From the NCBI RefSeq assembly GCF_947492405.1, contig NZ_CANLMP010000001.1:124001-188000 (forward strand): a stretch of DNA of 64,000 nt. The letters run 5' to 3'. A program made the translations under genes and the position numbers. The DNA is from an uncultured Aquimarina sp. (GTDB lineage: Bacteria > Bacteroidota > Bacteroidia > Flavobacteriales > Flavobacteriaceae). Shown here piece by piece: positions 8,551 to 17,610 of this stretch. The notes beneath the pieces are model-generated. The model ran no database searches. It was given only the letters and a program-made list of their open reading frames with translations, and was not told where the DNA came from. The first letter of the stretch is position 1. Each line of letters starts with the position of its first letter.

Positions 8551-10638
8551 ATGAAACTTTTAAAATATATATTCAGCGCATGTCTATCCTTACTCCTTGT
8601 ATTGAGCTGTGCTGAAGACGATAACCTAGATTATCTAAATAATGTGGAAGCTCCGTCAAATATAGCAGCACTTTTACAGATCACTCAGGATAATACGGGA
8701 TTAGTAACTGTAACACCAAACGGAGATGGAGTAGTGTCTTTTGACATTTATTACGGAGATGATACTGTGGAACCTGAAAATGTTAAGCTAGGAGAAAGTA
8801 CTACACATACCTATGCGGAGGGAACTTATAATTTAAGATTGGTAGGTAATGGAATAACAGGATTAACAACTGAAGTTACACAGGAAGTAGTTGTGTCATT
8901 TAACCCACCAGAAAATTTAGTAGTTACTATAGAAAATGATGCTGCTGTATCTAAACAAGTAAATGTAATGGCTACTGCAGATAACGCCATGTCTTTTGAT
9001 GTATATTTTGGCGAAATCGGAAATGATACTCCGGTGACCGCTAATATAGGTGAAACAGCCTCTTATATATATCAAGAAGCAGGAACTTATACAATTAGAG
9101 TAGTTGCTAAAGGCGGAGCGATCGCTACAACAGAATATACAGAAGAGTTTGTAGTAACAGAAATTTTACAACCTATAGTATCAGCTCCAAGACCTCCAGC
9201 CAGAGGAGCACAAGATGTTGTCTCAATGTTTAGTGATGCGTATACAGATGTAAATGTAGATACCTGGCGTACACCCTGGTCGGATACTACTTTTGAAGAT
9301 GTTGAGATAGATGGAAACCCAACTAAAAAGTACAGTGCTCTTAACTTTGTGGGGATAGAAACTACAACCACTACGATTGATGCCAGTTCAATGACTCATT
9401 TTCATACCGATATCTGGTCCCCAAATTTGACAGAGTTTAAGATTAAATTAGTTGATTTTGGTGCAAATGGAGTTTTTGATGGGGGAGATGATGTAGAACA
9501 TGAAATAACAATAGCTAATCCCGATAATGGAGAATGGGTGAGTTTAGATATTCCATTAGCTGATTTCACCGGATTAACTACGAGAAGCAATATTGCTCAA
9601 TTAATATATGTGGGGGCACCTTCCGGAACAGCAATAGTTTTTGTTGATAATGTTTATTTCCATAAACCTCCCGAGCCAGCATCCGGATTAGAAGGGATTT
9701 GGAAACTGGCACCAGAAGCAGGAGCTTTTAAAGTAGGACCAGGTCCTGGAACAGGTGATTTTTTCGCAAATAGTTTAGAGGATGTAACAACAAGAGCTTG
9801 CTATTTTGATGATGAATATGTGTTCTCTGTCGATGGAAGTTTTAGTAATATTTTAGGATCTGAAACTTGGCTTGAAGGATGGCAAGGCGCTTCACCGGAT
9901 CAATGTGGAACGCCAGTTGCACCACATAATGGATCTAGCGCAGCTACTTATATATATGATCAAGGTGCGGGTACCATTACTCTTAACGGTACTGGTGCTT
10001 ATTTGGGATTACCTAAAGTAGTAAATGGAGGAGAATTACCCAACGTTTCTGTCCCATCATCTATTACGTATAATGTTACACTTTCTAATAGTAACAACAG
10101 AATGGAAGTAATAATTGATATTGGAGGAGCCTTTTGGACCTATCAACTCATACGAGAAACACCATTGATTGCTGGAACTTGGAGACTTGCACCAGAAGCA
10201 GGAGCTTTTAAGGTAGGACCAGGTCCTGGAACAGGTGATTTTTTCGCAAATAGTTTAGAGGATGTAACAACTAGAGCTTGCTATTTTGATGATGAGTATG
10301 TGTTCTCTGCCGATGGAAGTTTTAATAATGTTTTAGGATCTGAAACCTGGTTAGAAGCTTGGCAAGGAGTGGCATCAGATCAATGCGGAGCACCAGTTTC
10401 TCCACATGATGGATCTGGAACTGCTTCATATACTTTTAATGAAGAATCAGGTATAATTACGCTAAATGGTGTGGGTGCTTACTTGGGATTACCTAAAGTA
10501 GTCAATGGAGGTGAATTACCAAATGTACCTGTTCCGGCATCGATCACATATAATGTTACGCTTATGGATAACAATAATACTATGGAAGTAACAATAGATA
10601 TAGGAGGAGCATATTGGACTTATAAACTAATTAGATGA
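8551..10638 (+). CDS. Surface glycan-binding lipoprotein with duplicated C-terminal domain
   Basis: The ATG at 8551 is chosen because it directly precedes a lipoprotein signal (lipobox LSC, Cys19 or so). An earlier in-frame start would overlap susD by 50 bases. The 695-residue product has two Ig/PKD-like domains (about 30-120 and 125-205) and a jelly-roll module related to carbohydrate-binding domains (about 210-375, ending VFVDNVYFH). Two near-identical modules of about 160 residues then begin with GxW and share APEAGAFKVGPGPGTGDFF. Position right after susD, lipid anchoring and domain make-up suggest the SusE/SusF-like role of holding glucan at the cell surface. I see no catalytic domain. 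The jelly-roll module resembles the C-terminal part of the lipoprotein at 33600-35057. Confidence 0.8.
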   Translation: MKLLKYIFSACLSLLLVLSCAEDDNLDYLNNVEAPSNIAALLQITQDNTGLVTVTPNGDGVVSFDIYYGDDTVEPENVKLGESTTHTYAEGTYNLRLVGNGITGLTTEVTQEVVVSFNPPENLVVTIENDAAVSKQVNVMATADNAMSFDVYFGEIGNDTPVTANIGETASYIYQEAGTYTIRVVAKGGAIATTEYTEEFVVTEILQPIVSAPRPPARGAQDVVSMFSDAYTDVNVDTWRTPWSDTTFEDVEIDGNPTKKYSALNFVGIETTTTTIDASSMTHFHTDIWSPNLTEFKIKLVDFGANGVFDGGDDVEHEITIANPDNGEWVSLDIPLADFTGLTTRSNIAQLIYVGAPSGTAIVFVDNVYFHKPPEPASGLEGIWKLAPEAGAFKVGPGPGTGDFFANSLEDVTTRACYFDDEYVFSVDGSFSNILGSETWLEGWQGASPDQCGTPVAPHNGSSAATYIYDQGAGTITLNGTGAYLGLPKVVNGGELPNVSVPSSITYNVTLSNSNNRMEVIIDIGGAFWTYQLIRETPLIAGTWRLAPEAGAFKVGPGPGTGDFFANSLEDVTTRACYFDDEYVFSADGSFNNVLGSETWLEAWQGVASDQCGAPVSPHDGSGTASYTFNEESGIITLNGVGAYLGLPKVVNGGELPNVPVPASITYNVTLMDNNNTMEVTIDIGGAYWTYKLIR
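9694..10638 (+). repeat. Tandem duplication of a 480-bp domain-coding unit
   Basis: Unit 1 spans 9694-10173 and unit 2 spans 10174-10638, in frame, offset by exactly 480 bases (160 codons). Long blocks are nearly identical at base level, for example around 9711-9790 and 10191-10270, which points to a recent duplication. A more diverged copy of the same domain lies in the N-terminal half of the next gene, at about 11090-11600. Confidence 0.9.
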
Positions 10639-10689
10639 ATTTTATTTATAGAATCTTTAGATGATCGACGATAATAAAAAATTAAATAG

Positions 10690-12327
10690 ATGAAAAAATT
10701 AAAATATAGTTTAGGAATTTTTATACTACTGGCTTTTTTGTTCAGCGGCTGTCAAGAAGATGATGTATCTGTAGGTGAAATTGTAGCGCCATCCAATATA
10801 CAAGTTACTATTGATGTTGTAGGAGCTGATCCTAATAATCCAAACGGAGATGGAAGTGGTACCGTAAATTTTAGTGCTACCGCCGACAATGCTATTACAT
10901 ATACGTATGTTTTTAATGGAACTGCAGAATCATCTCCATCAGGAAATAGATCATATAACTTTTCTGTTACAGGAGTAAGCACCTATGTGGTAACTGTTAT
11001 AGCAGTAGGAACAGGTGGAGTATCATCCAGTACTACCGTAGAAGTAGATGTACTGGTATTGTATGAGCCACCGATAGAGTTAATTACAATGCTTACATCA
11101 GGACCCTGGAGAATTAAAAGTGAAGCTCCAGGACATTTTGGTCTTGGCCCCGTTGGAGGTACGGAACCATCAGGTTTCTTTTCTGCACCTCCAAATGATA
11201 AAGCAACTGTTGGTATGTATGATGACCGTTATCTTTTTAATGCGGATGGAACATTTACACATATCACAAATAGTGAAAACGATGATCCTACAGAAGATCC
11301 ATCAGGAACTGTATTTGGAAGAGTCAATCTGATAGATGAATTAGGACCACATAGTATAGATCCTAATGGAGCAGATATAGAAAATTATCCATTAAATGAT
11401 TATTCCACTTCTTGGTCTGTAAGTGCACCAGGAGGTGTAGAGTCCCTTAATTTAACAGGAATAGGTTTTATTGGATATTATACCGGAGGCAATCATAGTT
11501 ATGAGCTTTTTAGGTTTGCCGAACAACCTGCAAACGAGCTAATCTTAAGAACTACAGATGGTAATAATGAGTTTGACTGGTGGCTTATAATAACCTCAGA
11601 AGAACCTGGTGGAACCGATGATATTGCAGAACCACCTTTTGATACAATAGTTTGGTCAGATGAATTTGATACCGTTGGAGCTCCTAGTACAGCAAATTGG
11701 ACATATGATCTTGGAACAGGAGATAATGGATGGGGGAATAATGAATCTCAATCGTATACGGATGATCCTAGTAATATAATTGTAGAAGATGGAGTACTTA
11801 AAATAACAGCAAGAGCTGAGAATGGAGGATATACCTCTGCAAGGATAAAAACCCAGGATTTGTTTTCGTTTACTTATGGTAAGGTGGATGTACGTGCAAA
11901 ATTGCCAACCGGTGGTGGTACCTGGCCTGCAATCTGGATGTTAGGATCCAATATCACAGAAGTAGGTTGGCCCAATTGTGGAGAAATTGATATTATGGAA
12001 CATGTCGGAAACAATCAAGATGTAGTGTCCAGTGCACTTCATTTTCCTGGAAATAACGGAGGAAACGCAATTTTTGAAGAAACTAATATTGCTGGAGCAT
12101 CGACAGATTTTCATGTATATAGCGTAGAATGGTCATCAACAGAAATTGTTTTTTCTATTGATGATACTCCATATCACACATTTCCTTATTCTAATAATTT
12201 ACCATTTTATAATAATGATTTCTTCCTGATACTTAACGTAGCGATGGGAGGAACTTTTGGAGGAGCCATAGATCCTGCATTCATAGAGTCTACTATGGAA
12301 ATTGATTATGTAAGAGTTTATCAATAG
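10690..12327 (+). CDS. GH16 endo-beta-1,3-glucanase (laminarinase), lipoprotein
   Basis: This 545-residue protein has a lipoprotein signal (lipobox SGC near residue 21) and an Ig-like domain (about 35-125). A module of about 160 residues (about 135-310) is related to the duplicated module in the preceding gene. A GH16 catalytic domain follows (about 318-545). The GH16 active-site motif GEIDIMEHVG is intact, with Glu432 (nucleophile), Asp434 and Glu437 (acid/base). GH16 enzymes with this EIDIME form usually hydrolyse beta-1,3- or mixed-linked glucans, which fits the locus. The lipid anchor places it on the cell surface or in the periplasm. The gene follows the binding-protein gene in the same operon, and a hairpin terminator lies downstream. 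Confidence 0.92.
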   Translation: MKKLKYSLGIFILLAFLFSGCQEDDVSVGEIVAPSNIQVTIDVVGADPNNPNGDGSGTVNFSATADNAITYTYVFNGTAESSPSGNRSYNFSVTGVSTYVVTVIAVGTGGVSSSTTVEVDVLVLYEPPIELITMLTSGPWRIKSEAPGHFGLGPVGGTEPSGFFSAPPNDKATVGMYDDRYLFNADGTFTHITNSENDDPTEDPSGTVFGRVNLIDELGPHSIDPNGADIENYPLNDYSTSWSVSAPGGVESLNLTGIGFIGYYTGGNHSYELFRFAEQPANELILRTTDGNNEFDWWLIITSEEPGGTDDIAEPPFDTIVWSDEFDTVGAPSTANWTYDLGTGDNGWGNNESQSYTDDPSNIIVEDGVLKITARAENGGYTSARIKTQDLFSFTYGKVDVRAKLPTGGGTWPAIWMLGSNITEVGWPNCGEIDIMEHVGNNQDVVSSALHFPGNNGGNAIFEETNIAGASTDFHVYSVEWSSTEIVFSIDDTPYHTFPYSNNLPFYNNDFFLILNVAMGGTFGGAIDPAFIESTMEIDYVRVYQ

Positions 12328-12358
12328 ATATACACTTAGTTTTAAATTGTTTTAGAAA

Positions 12359-12387
12359 GGAAGGCTATTTACCACACATAGCCTTCC
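12359..12387 (+). terminator. Hairpin, likely terminator after the SusC-GH16 operon
   Basis: A perfect 10-bp stem GGAAGGCTAT/ATAGCCTTCC closes a 9-base loop 32 bases after the GH16 stop. The following bases are CCAAAAAC rather than a T-run, so termination is probable but not certain. Confidence 0.65.
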
Positions 12388-12470
12388 CCAAAAACAGATT
12401 ATGTCATTATAAGATAGTGACTAGATATGTTGGTTTAAACGAAATATTTACATTTAATTTTAAAATACAA

Positions 12471-13226
12471 ATGATTAAAAACCTAACCTATATTATATTT
12501 TTAATAATGATTTCATGTGGAAATGTTGATACTGTTATTTGGGAAGAACAATTTAATGGTAATCAATTAGATACTTCATCTTGGAATTATCAACTAGGAG
12601 ATGGATGTCCTGACTTATGCGGTTGGGGTAATAACGAAAGACAAATTTATACTGAGGAAAATGCAAAGTTAGAACAAGGTAATTTAATTATAACTGCTAC
12701 CAAAACAGGTGATGTTTACAAATCCAGTAGACTAACTACCAAAGATAAGATAGAGTTCCAATATGGTACCATAGAAGTTCGTGCTAAATTACCCACGGGA
12801 CATGGTCTCTGGCCTGCGATTTGGATGTTAGGAGCAGATATTGACGATACAGGCTGGCCGGATTGCGGAGAAATAGATATTATGGAATATGTAGGGAAAG
12901 AACCTCATACGATCTATACATCCTTACATACAAGACAAAGTTTTGGAAATACTATTAACTCAAAGAAAACGTTAATTGACACTATAGAAGAAGGATTTCA
13001 TATCTATAAAACGAAATGGACTAAAGACACAATAGAATTTTATATAGATAATAAACTGGTTTATACATTTTCTCCAGAAATAAAAAATGATAAAACTTGG
13101 CCTTTTGACAAGCCATTTTATATAATAATAAACCTTGCCATTGGTGGTAATTTTGGGGGTCCAGAAGTTGATGATACTATCTTTCCAAAGCAATTTGAGA
13201 TTGATTACATCAAAATCTGGAAATAA
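12471..13226 (+). CDS. GH16 endo-beta-1,3-glucanase, small lipoprotein
   Basis: The ATG at 12471 is chosen because it starts a lipoprotein signal with lipobox ISC at about residue 17. The in-frame GTG 54 bases upstream would add a useless leader. The 251-residue protein is almost only a GH16 domain, with motif GEIDIMEYVG giving Glu134, Asp136 and Glu139. Its N-terminal part (DGCPDLCGWGNNE) closely resembles the T9SS GH16 protein encoded next. It is likely an anchored laminarinase that cuts beta-1,3-glucan. A terminator-like hairpin upstream suggests that it has its own promoter or receives read-through. Confidence 0.9.
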   Translation: MIKNLTYIIFLIMISCGNVDTVIWEEQFNGNQLDTSSWNYQLGDGCPDLCGWGNNERQIYTEENAKLEQGNLIITATKTGDVYKSSRLTTKDKIEFQYGTIEVRAKLPTGHGLWPAIWMLGADIDDTGWPDCGEIDIMEYVGKEPHTIYTSLHTRQSFGNTINSKKTLIDTIEEGFHIYKTKWTKDTIEFYIDNKLVYTFSPEIKNDKTWPFDKPFYIIINLAIGGNFGGPEVDDTIFPKQFEIDYIKIWK

Positions 13227-13546
13227 ACATCACTACAACAAGGAATAATTAATTCAGCTCTACCCTTGGTTTCAGCAGCGTATATATTCATTATACAACT
13301 GGAATCGGATTTAAGATTATGATATTTTTTAAATATCAAATACGGAAATAGATAATTGAAGTACGTAACTGTATTTCTGTTTATCAGGACTACTTGGGAA
13401 AAACATATTTAGTGTTCGGATTGTTTGGTTGAAACAATCTGGATATGGAAAATAGTTATGACGTATATATCAAAAAGAATATATACGGCTTGTATTACGT
13501 ATACGGAATTTCGAAAATTAACTTAAACACACAAACCATTTTAATT
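13227..13546 (+). promoter_or_regulatory. Gene-free leader of the T9SS GH16 gene
   Basis: The stretch holds two dyads. One is an 8-bp inverted repeat, TGATATTT/AAATATCA (13320-13338). The other is GATTGTTT/AAACAATC, extended by one G-T pair to 13418-13440 with a 5-base loop. No clear TAnnTTTG box was found. An ATG at 13445 is in frame with the next gene but would add 34 residues before the signal peptide, so it is not used. Confidence 0.4.
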
Positions 13547-16500
13547 ATGAAAACAAATATATTCTTTAAAACCACTTTAACCTGTATAACGTTGCTATTT
13601 CTTGTAGAAATAGGATATTCGCAATGTTCGGAACTTATATTCAATGATGAATTTTCTGGTAATTCAGTAGATCTTACCAAATGGAGTTTTGACAATGGCG
13701 ATGGATGTCCTACGCTTTGTGGGTGGGGTAATGCCGAGGAACAATGGTATCAACCAGAGAATACAACTGTACAAAACGGGAATTTGATAATTACCACTAA
13801 AAATGAATCAGCAGGAGGTAAGCAATTTACTTCTTCAAAGTTGATTACATCGGGAAAATTTAATTCTAAATATGGCCGTTACGAAGCTAGCATAAAATTA
13901 CCTTCTGCAGGAGGGATTTGGCCTGCCTTCTGGATGTTACCAGAGAATGGTAATTGGCCTTTTACCGGAGAAATAGATATTATGGAATCTCAACATAAAA
14001 ATCCGGAAAGTGTTGGAGGTACTGTACATTATTCTAACGGAGGCTGGCAATTTAATGGTAGAGAATTTAATGCAGGATTAGATCTTTCTGTTGGATTTCA
14101 TGAATATGCAGTAGAGTGGGAACCAACAGAAATACGCTGGTATGTAGATGACCAATTGTATCATACAGTTACACCAGCGAATACAGTAGATCCTTGGCCG
14201 TTTAGCGAAGGAGATTGGTATCTTATTCTTAATGTGGCGGTAGGAGGTCCTAGTACTCCATATACTGGAAATATTCCACCAACACCAGCAGATTATCCAA
14301 CACAAATGGAAGTTGACTATGTTAGAGTGTACAGTGGTACTTTTAATACACAGCTTATAGGAGATAACAATGTATATGAAGGTGAAATTGGTAAACCTTA
14401 TACAATTACACCAACTGAAGGAGCTTCTTATAGTTGGACTGTACCTAGTGGAGCTAGTATTACTTCTGGTCAAGGAACGAATACTATTTTAGTTGATTGG
14501 GGCATCACAGAAGGAGATGTGAAAGTTGTGGTAAATGTTCCAGAATGTGGTATCAATGAATTTAAGATGAGTGTTTCTGTTAACCCAATTAAAACCTTAG
14601 AATATGTCTTTGAGGATTTTGAAGGAAATAGAAACGTAACATATACTTCAACTACAGACGGCGCTTTAAATGAATCTGTGGCAAATCCGGGAGCAAGTGG
14701 TGTAAACAATTCTTCAATCGTAGGAAGGTATGTACGAGCTACTGGTGCACAATATGATGGTTTGTATATGACAACTACGAATATTGGGAATGCTTTGGAG
14801 TATACTTCCGGAGAAAAGTCCATTTGGTTGGATGTATACAGCGATGCTCCAATCGGAACGGAGTTTGTTTTACAGATAGAGAATAGTACACTATCTGCTG
14901 GAGATTGGCCAGCAGGTCGCCATAGTAGATACAGTGCTAAGACAATATCACAGAATCGTTGGGAGACTTTAGAATTCGAATTGTTAGATAGACCCGATGC
15001 TAGCGTTGGAGCTTTAGATGTAGATCAATTAGTATTATTAATTGATCCAAATAGTTTTACGGGACATACTGTATTCATTGATAACATGAGGAAAATGGAT
15101 GCGCCTGATCCTACTTTGTTAGAAGAAATTATTATAGCCGATTATGATGGGATAAATCAATTGGAATTGTTTTTTGAAAATGGAGAGTATACTCCCAATG
15201 TTATCAATCCAAGTCCAAATGATATTAATAATAGTATTAATGTAGCACAATACGAAAGAGGAGCTTTTGAATTATATGATGTTGTTAGCTTTAATACAGG
15301 TGCTATAGAAGATTCAAGTCCTTTTATCGATGGAGACAATATCTTTTTTATGGATGTCTATACATCGGCACCGGTAGGAACTGAAATTTCTTTGAGTTTA
15401 GAAAACCGTGAAGGATCAAATAGTGATTTTCCTTCAGGAAGAAATAGTCAATATACTAGTGTTGTTAAAGAACAAAATCAATGGCATACGATAGCATTTA
15501 GTTATACTACATCGCCAGATGCAGGAACATCTAATTTATCTGTGGATGAGGTTTCAATTCTTTTTGATCCTAATTCTAATACATCCACAACATATTATTT
15601 TGACAACTTAAGATATGGAATTACTAAATATCTACCGTCTTATGAATTCTCGGAAATGATTCATAATTATAACGGAGTAAATAATCTTTCATTAAATAAT
15701 ACAACAACTGGTAGCTACCTAGAAAATGTTGGAAACCCTGGTGCAAATGAAGTGAATAATTCATCACTAGCAGGAAGGTATGTTAGAAATAATGGAGAAT
15801 TATATGATGTTTTATTTTTTGACACCAATTTCGTCAATGATGCTAGTGTTTATGTTACTGAAGATAAGAGATTTGCAATGGATGTGTATACAAGCGCAGC
15901 GGTTGGGACTGTGATTAGTTGGCAATTAGAAGCTAGTTCTATATCTACTCCGGCTAATTTTCCATCCGGTCGACATAGTGTATATCAAGCTGTTGTAAAA
16001 GAACAAAATAGCTGGCATACGTTAGAATTTGTACTAACAGGAACTCCGGATTTAGTAGTAAGTGATGCGCAAATCGATACTATTGTATTGTTATTTGACC
16101 CCAATAACAATAGTGGTGATACATTTTATATTGACAATTTAAGATCCTTAAGTAAGGAAGAAGTAACCCAAACACCAATTTTATCATCGATAGTGGTTGT
16201 TTCTGATAGCTCCACAATTAATCAAGGAGAAACAGCGCAGTTCAGTGCACAAGGTTTTGATCAAAATGGAGAGTCATTCACTACTGACTTTAGTTGGACA
16301 GCCACTGGAGGTTCTATAAATGCTAATGGTTTGTATACTGGTTCATATGATGGAACCTATACTATTACTGCATCAAGTGGATCGGTTTCTGGTACAGCAT
16401 CAATTACAGTAAATGAAAATACGAATTCATTTGAAACTATTCCCGGAACAATACAAGCTGAGGATTATAAAGAAGGAGGAGAAGGAATAGGATATCACGA

Positions 16501-17470
16501 CCTAACATTAGGAAATACAGGAGGTGCTTATCGACAAGATAATGTAGATATAGAGAATACAGGAGATATTCTTGGAGGCTCATACAATGTTGGTTGGATT
16601 GAAACCAGTGAGTGGTTGGCATATGATATAAATGCTACAGTTTCTAACAATAGTTATGATATCGACTTCCGTGTAGCCTCCCCTAATGGCAATGGTAAAT
16701 TTCATTTAGAGCTGGATGGAACTACCATTACGGAAGTGATATCAGTACCAAATACAGGAAGTTGGCAATCGTATGAAACAGTTTCAGTGACTGGAATTTC
16801 AATACCTAGTGGAAATCATGAATTGCTAATTGTTTTTGATTCAAATGGTTTGAATATCAATTATATAGAGTTTGGGGTTTCAGAAGATACAACTGTTAAT
16901 AATTGTAATGGATTAGCAGCAAATACTCAGTATAGCTATGAGGTTTCATCAGATACTACAAACCCTACAATAACTTTTGTTCCTGAAATTACAGGAATGG
17001 GAGATACCATTTGTATCCTTTATTATAGTACTTCCACCACAGGACCATATCCTGGATACCTGGTTACTCCAAATGTTCCATTTCAGATTAATGCAAATTC
17101 TGGAGATCAGATATATTTCTATTATACTTATAGTTTGCCAACTGGAGGAGAAAATAACACAGCAGCATCCAAACATGATTTTGTAGTTGGATCTTGCACA
17201 AACAGATCAGGTATCATTGATGAAAAGAATCCAGTTGATATAACTGTTTTTCCAAACCCTATGAATGATATAATTACATTATCAGGTTTAGATAAAGTAC
17301 ACCAGATTAGTATATATAATATAGCTGGTGAATTGTTGCGAACTAGCACTGTAAACATGACACAAACTCACCAGAGTTTGGATGTCAGTTCTTTGTCTAA
17401 GGGTTTTTATATAGTAAAGACGTATAGTCAGAATAGAGAATCTTCAATTCATAAAATACTTAAGAACTAA
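13547..17470 (+). CDS. Multimodular GH16 laminarinase with CBM6 and T9SS sorting domain
   Basis: The 1307-residue protein begins with a signal peptide (ending GYSQ, about residue 26), which sets the start. In order it has a GH16 domain (about 27-263; GEIDIMES with Glu142, Asp144, Glu147) and a PKD-like domain (268-348). Three related modules of about 165 residues follow (351-518, 526-691, 700-868), each ending in an IDN/FDN-L/M-R motif. Then come a Big_2-type Ig domain (878-956), CBM6 (962-1109), a domain of about 95 residues tentatively like CBM56 (1119-1218) and a T9SS type A sorting domain (1232-1307, FPNP start). It should be a secreted or surface-attached enzyme that grips insoluble beta-1,3-glucan. 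The flanking modules are normal for T9SS glycanases. The assignment of the 95-residue domain is unsure. Confidence 0.92.
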   Translation: MKTNIFFKTTLTCITLLFLVEIGYSQCSELIFNDEFSGNSVDLTKWSFDNGDGCPTLCGWGNAEEQWYQPENTTVQNGNLIITTKNESAGGKQFTSSKLITSGKFNSKYGRYEASIKLPSAGGIWPAFWMLPENGNWPFTGEIDIMESQHKNPESVGGTVHYSNGGWQFNGREFNAGLDLSVGFHEYAVEWEPTEIRWYVDDQLYHTVTPANTVDPWPFSEGDWYLILNVAVGGPSTPYTGNIPPTPADYPTQMEVDYVRVYSGTFNTQLIGDNNVYEGEIGKPYTITPTEGASYSWTVPSGASITSGQGTNTILVDWGITEGDVKVVVNVPECGINEFKMSVSVNPIKTLEYVFEDFEGNRNVTYTSTTDGALNESVANPGASGVNNSSIVGRYVRATGAQYDGLYMTTTNIGNALEYTSGEKSIWLDVYSDAPIGTEFVLQIENSTLSAGDWPAGRHSRYSAKTISQNRWETLEFELLDRPDASVGALDVDQLVLLIDPNSFTGHTVFIDNMRKMDAPDPTLLEEIIIADYDGINQLELFFENGEYTPNVINPSPNDINNSINVAQYERGAFELYDVVSFNTGAIEDSSPFIDGDNIFFMDVYTSAPVGTEISLSLENREGSNSDFPSGRNSQYTSVVKEQNQWHTIAFSYTTSPDAGTSNLSVDEVSILFDPNSNTSTTYYFDNLRYGITKYLPSYEFSEMIHNYNGVNNLSLNNTTTGSYLENVGNPGANEVNNSSLAGRYVRNNGELYDVLFFDTNFVNDASVYVTEDKRFAMDVYTSAAVGTVISWQLEASSISTPANFPSGRHSVYQAVVKEQNSWHTLEFVLTGTPDLVVSDAQIDTIVLLFDPNNNSGDTFYIDNLRSLSKEEVTQTPILSSIVVVSDSSTINQGETAQFSAQGFDQNGESFTTDFSWTATGGSINANGLYTGSYDGTYTITASSGSVSGTASITVNENTNSFETIPGTIQAEDYKEGGEGIGYHDLTLGNTGGAYRQDNVDIENTGDILGGSYNVGWIETSEWLAYDINATVSNNSYDIDFRVASPNGNGKFHLELDGTTITEVISVPNTGSWQSYETVSVTGISIPSGNHELLIVFDSNGLNINYIEFGVSEDTTVNNCNGLAANTQYSYEVSSDTTNPTITFVPEITGMGDTICILYYSTSTTGPYPGYLVTPNVPFQINANSGDQIYFYYTYSLPTGGENNTAASKHDFVVGSCTNRSGIIDEKNPVDITVFPNPMNDIITLSGLDKVHQISIYNIAGELLRTSTVNMTQTHQSLDVSSLSKGFYIVKTYSQNRESSIHKILKN

Positions 17471-17479
17471 TGTTTTGCT

Positions 17480-17514
17480 AAGGAGCGATTCTGGTATGAA
17501 CGCTCCTTGTTTTC
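17480..17514 (+). terminator. Rho-independent terminator after the T9SS GH16 gene
   Basis: An 8-bp stem AAGGAGCG/CGCTCCTT (17480-17487 and 17501-17508) is followed by GTTTTCTT, ten bases after the stop codon. Confidence 0.85.
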
Positions 17515-17610
17515 TTAGATTTCGAAATACTAAATCTATAAGCTTTAATTTCTAGTTTTTTAATGCAAATATTAAGGATATTTCACACAAACTCAAATAC
17601 TATTTATAGC

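Noticed and set aside
9694..10638. CRISPR or non-coding repeat array
   Set aside because: Only two long units exist, in frame and inside a coding gene; it is a protein domain duplication.
14078..14823. Two overlapping minus-strand frames of over 100 codons opposite the GH16 gene
   Set aside because: They have no recognisable features and mirror the codon pattern of the real + strand gene.
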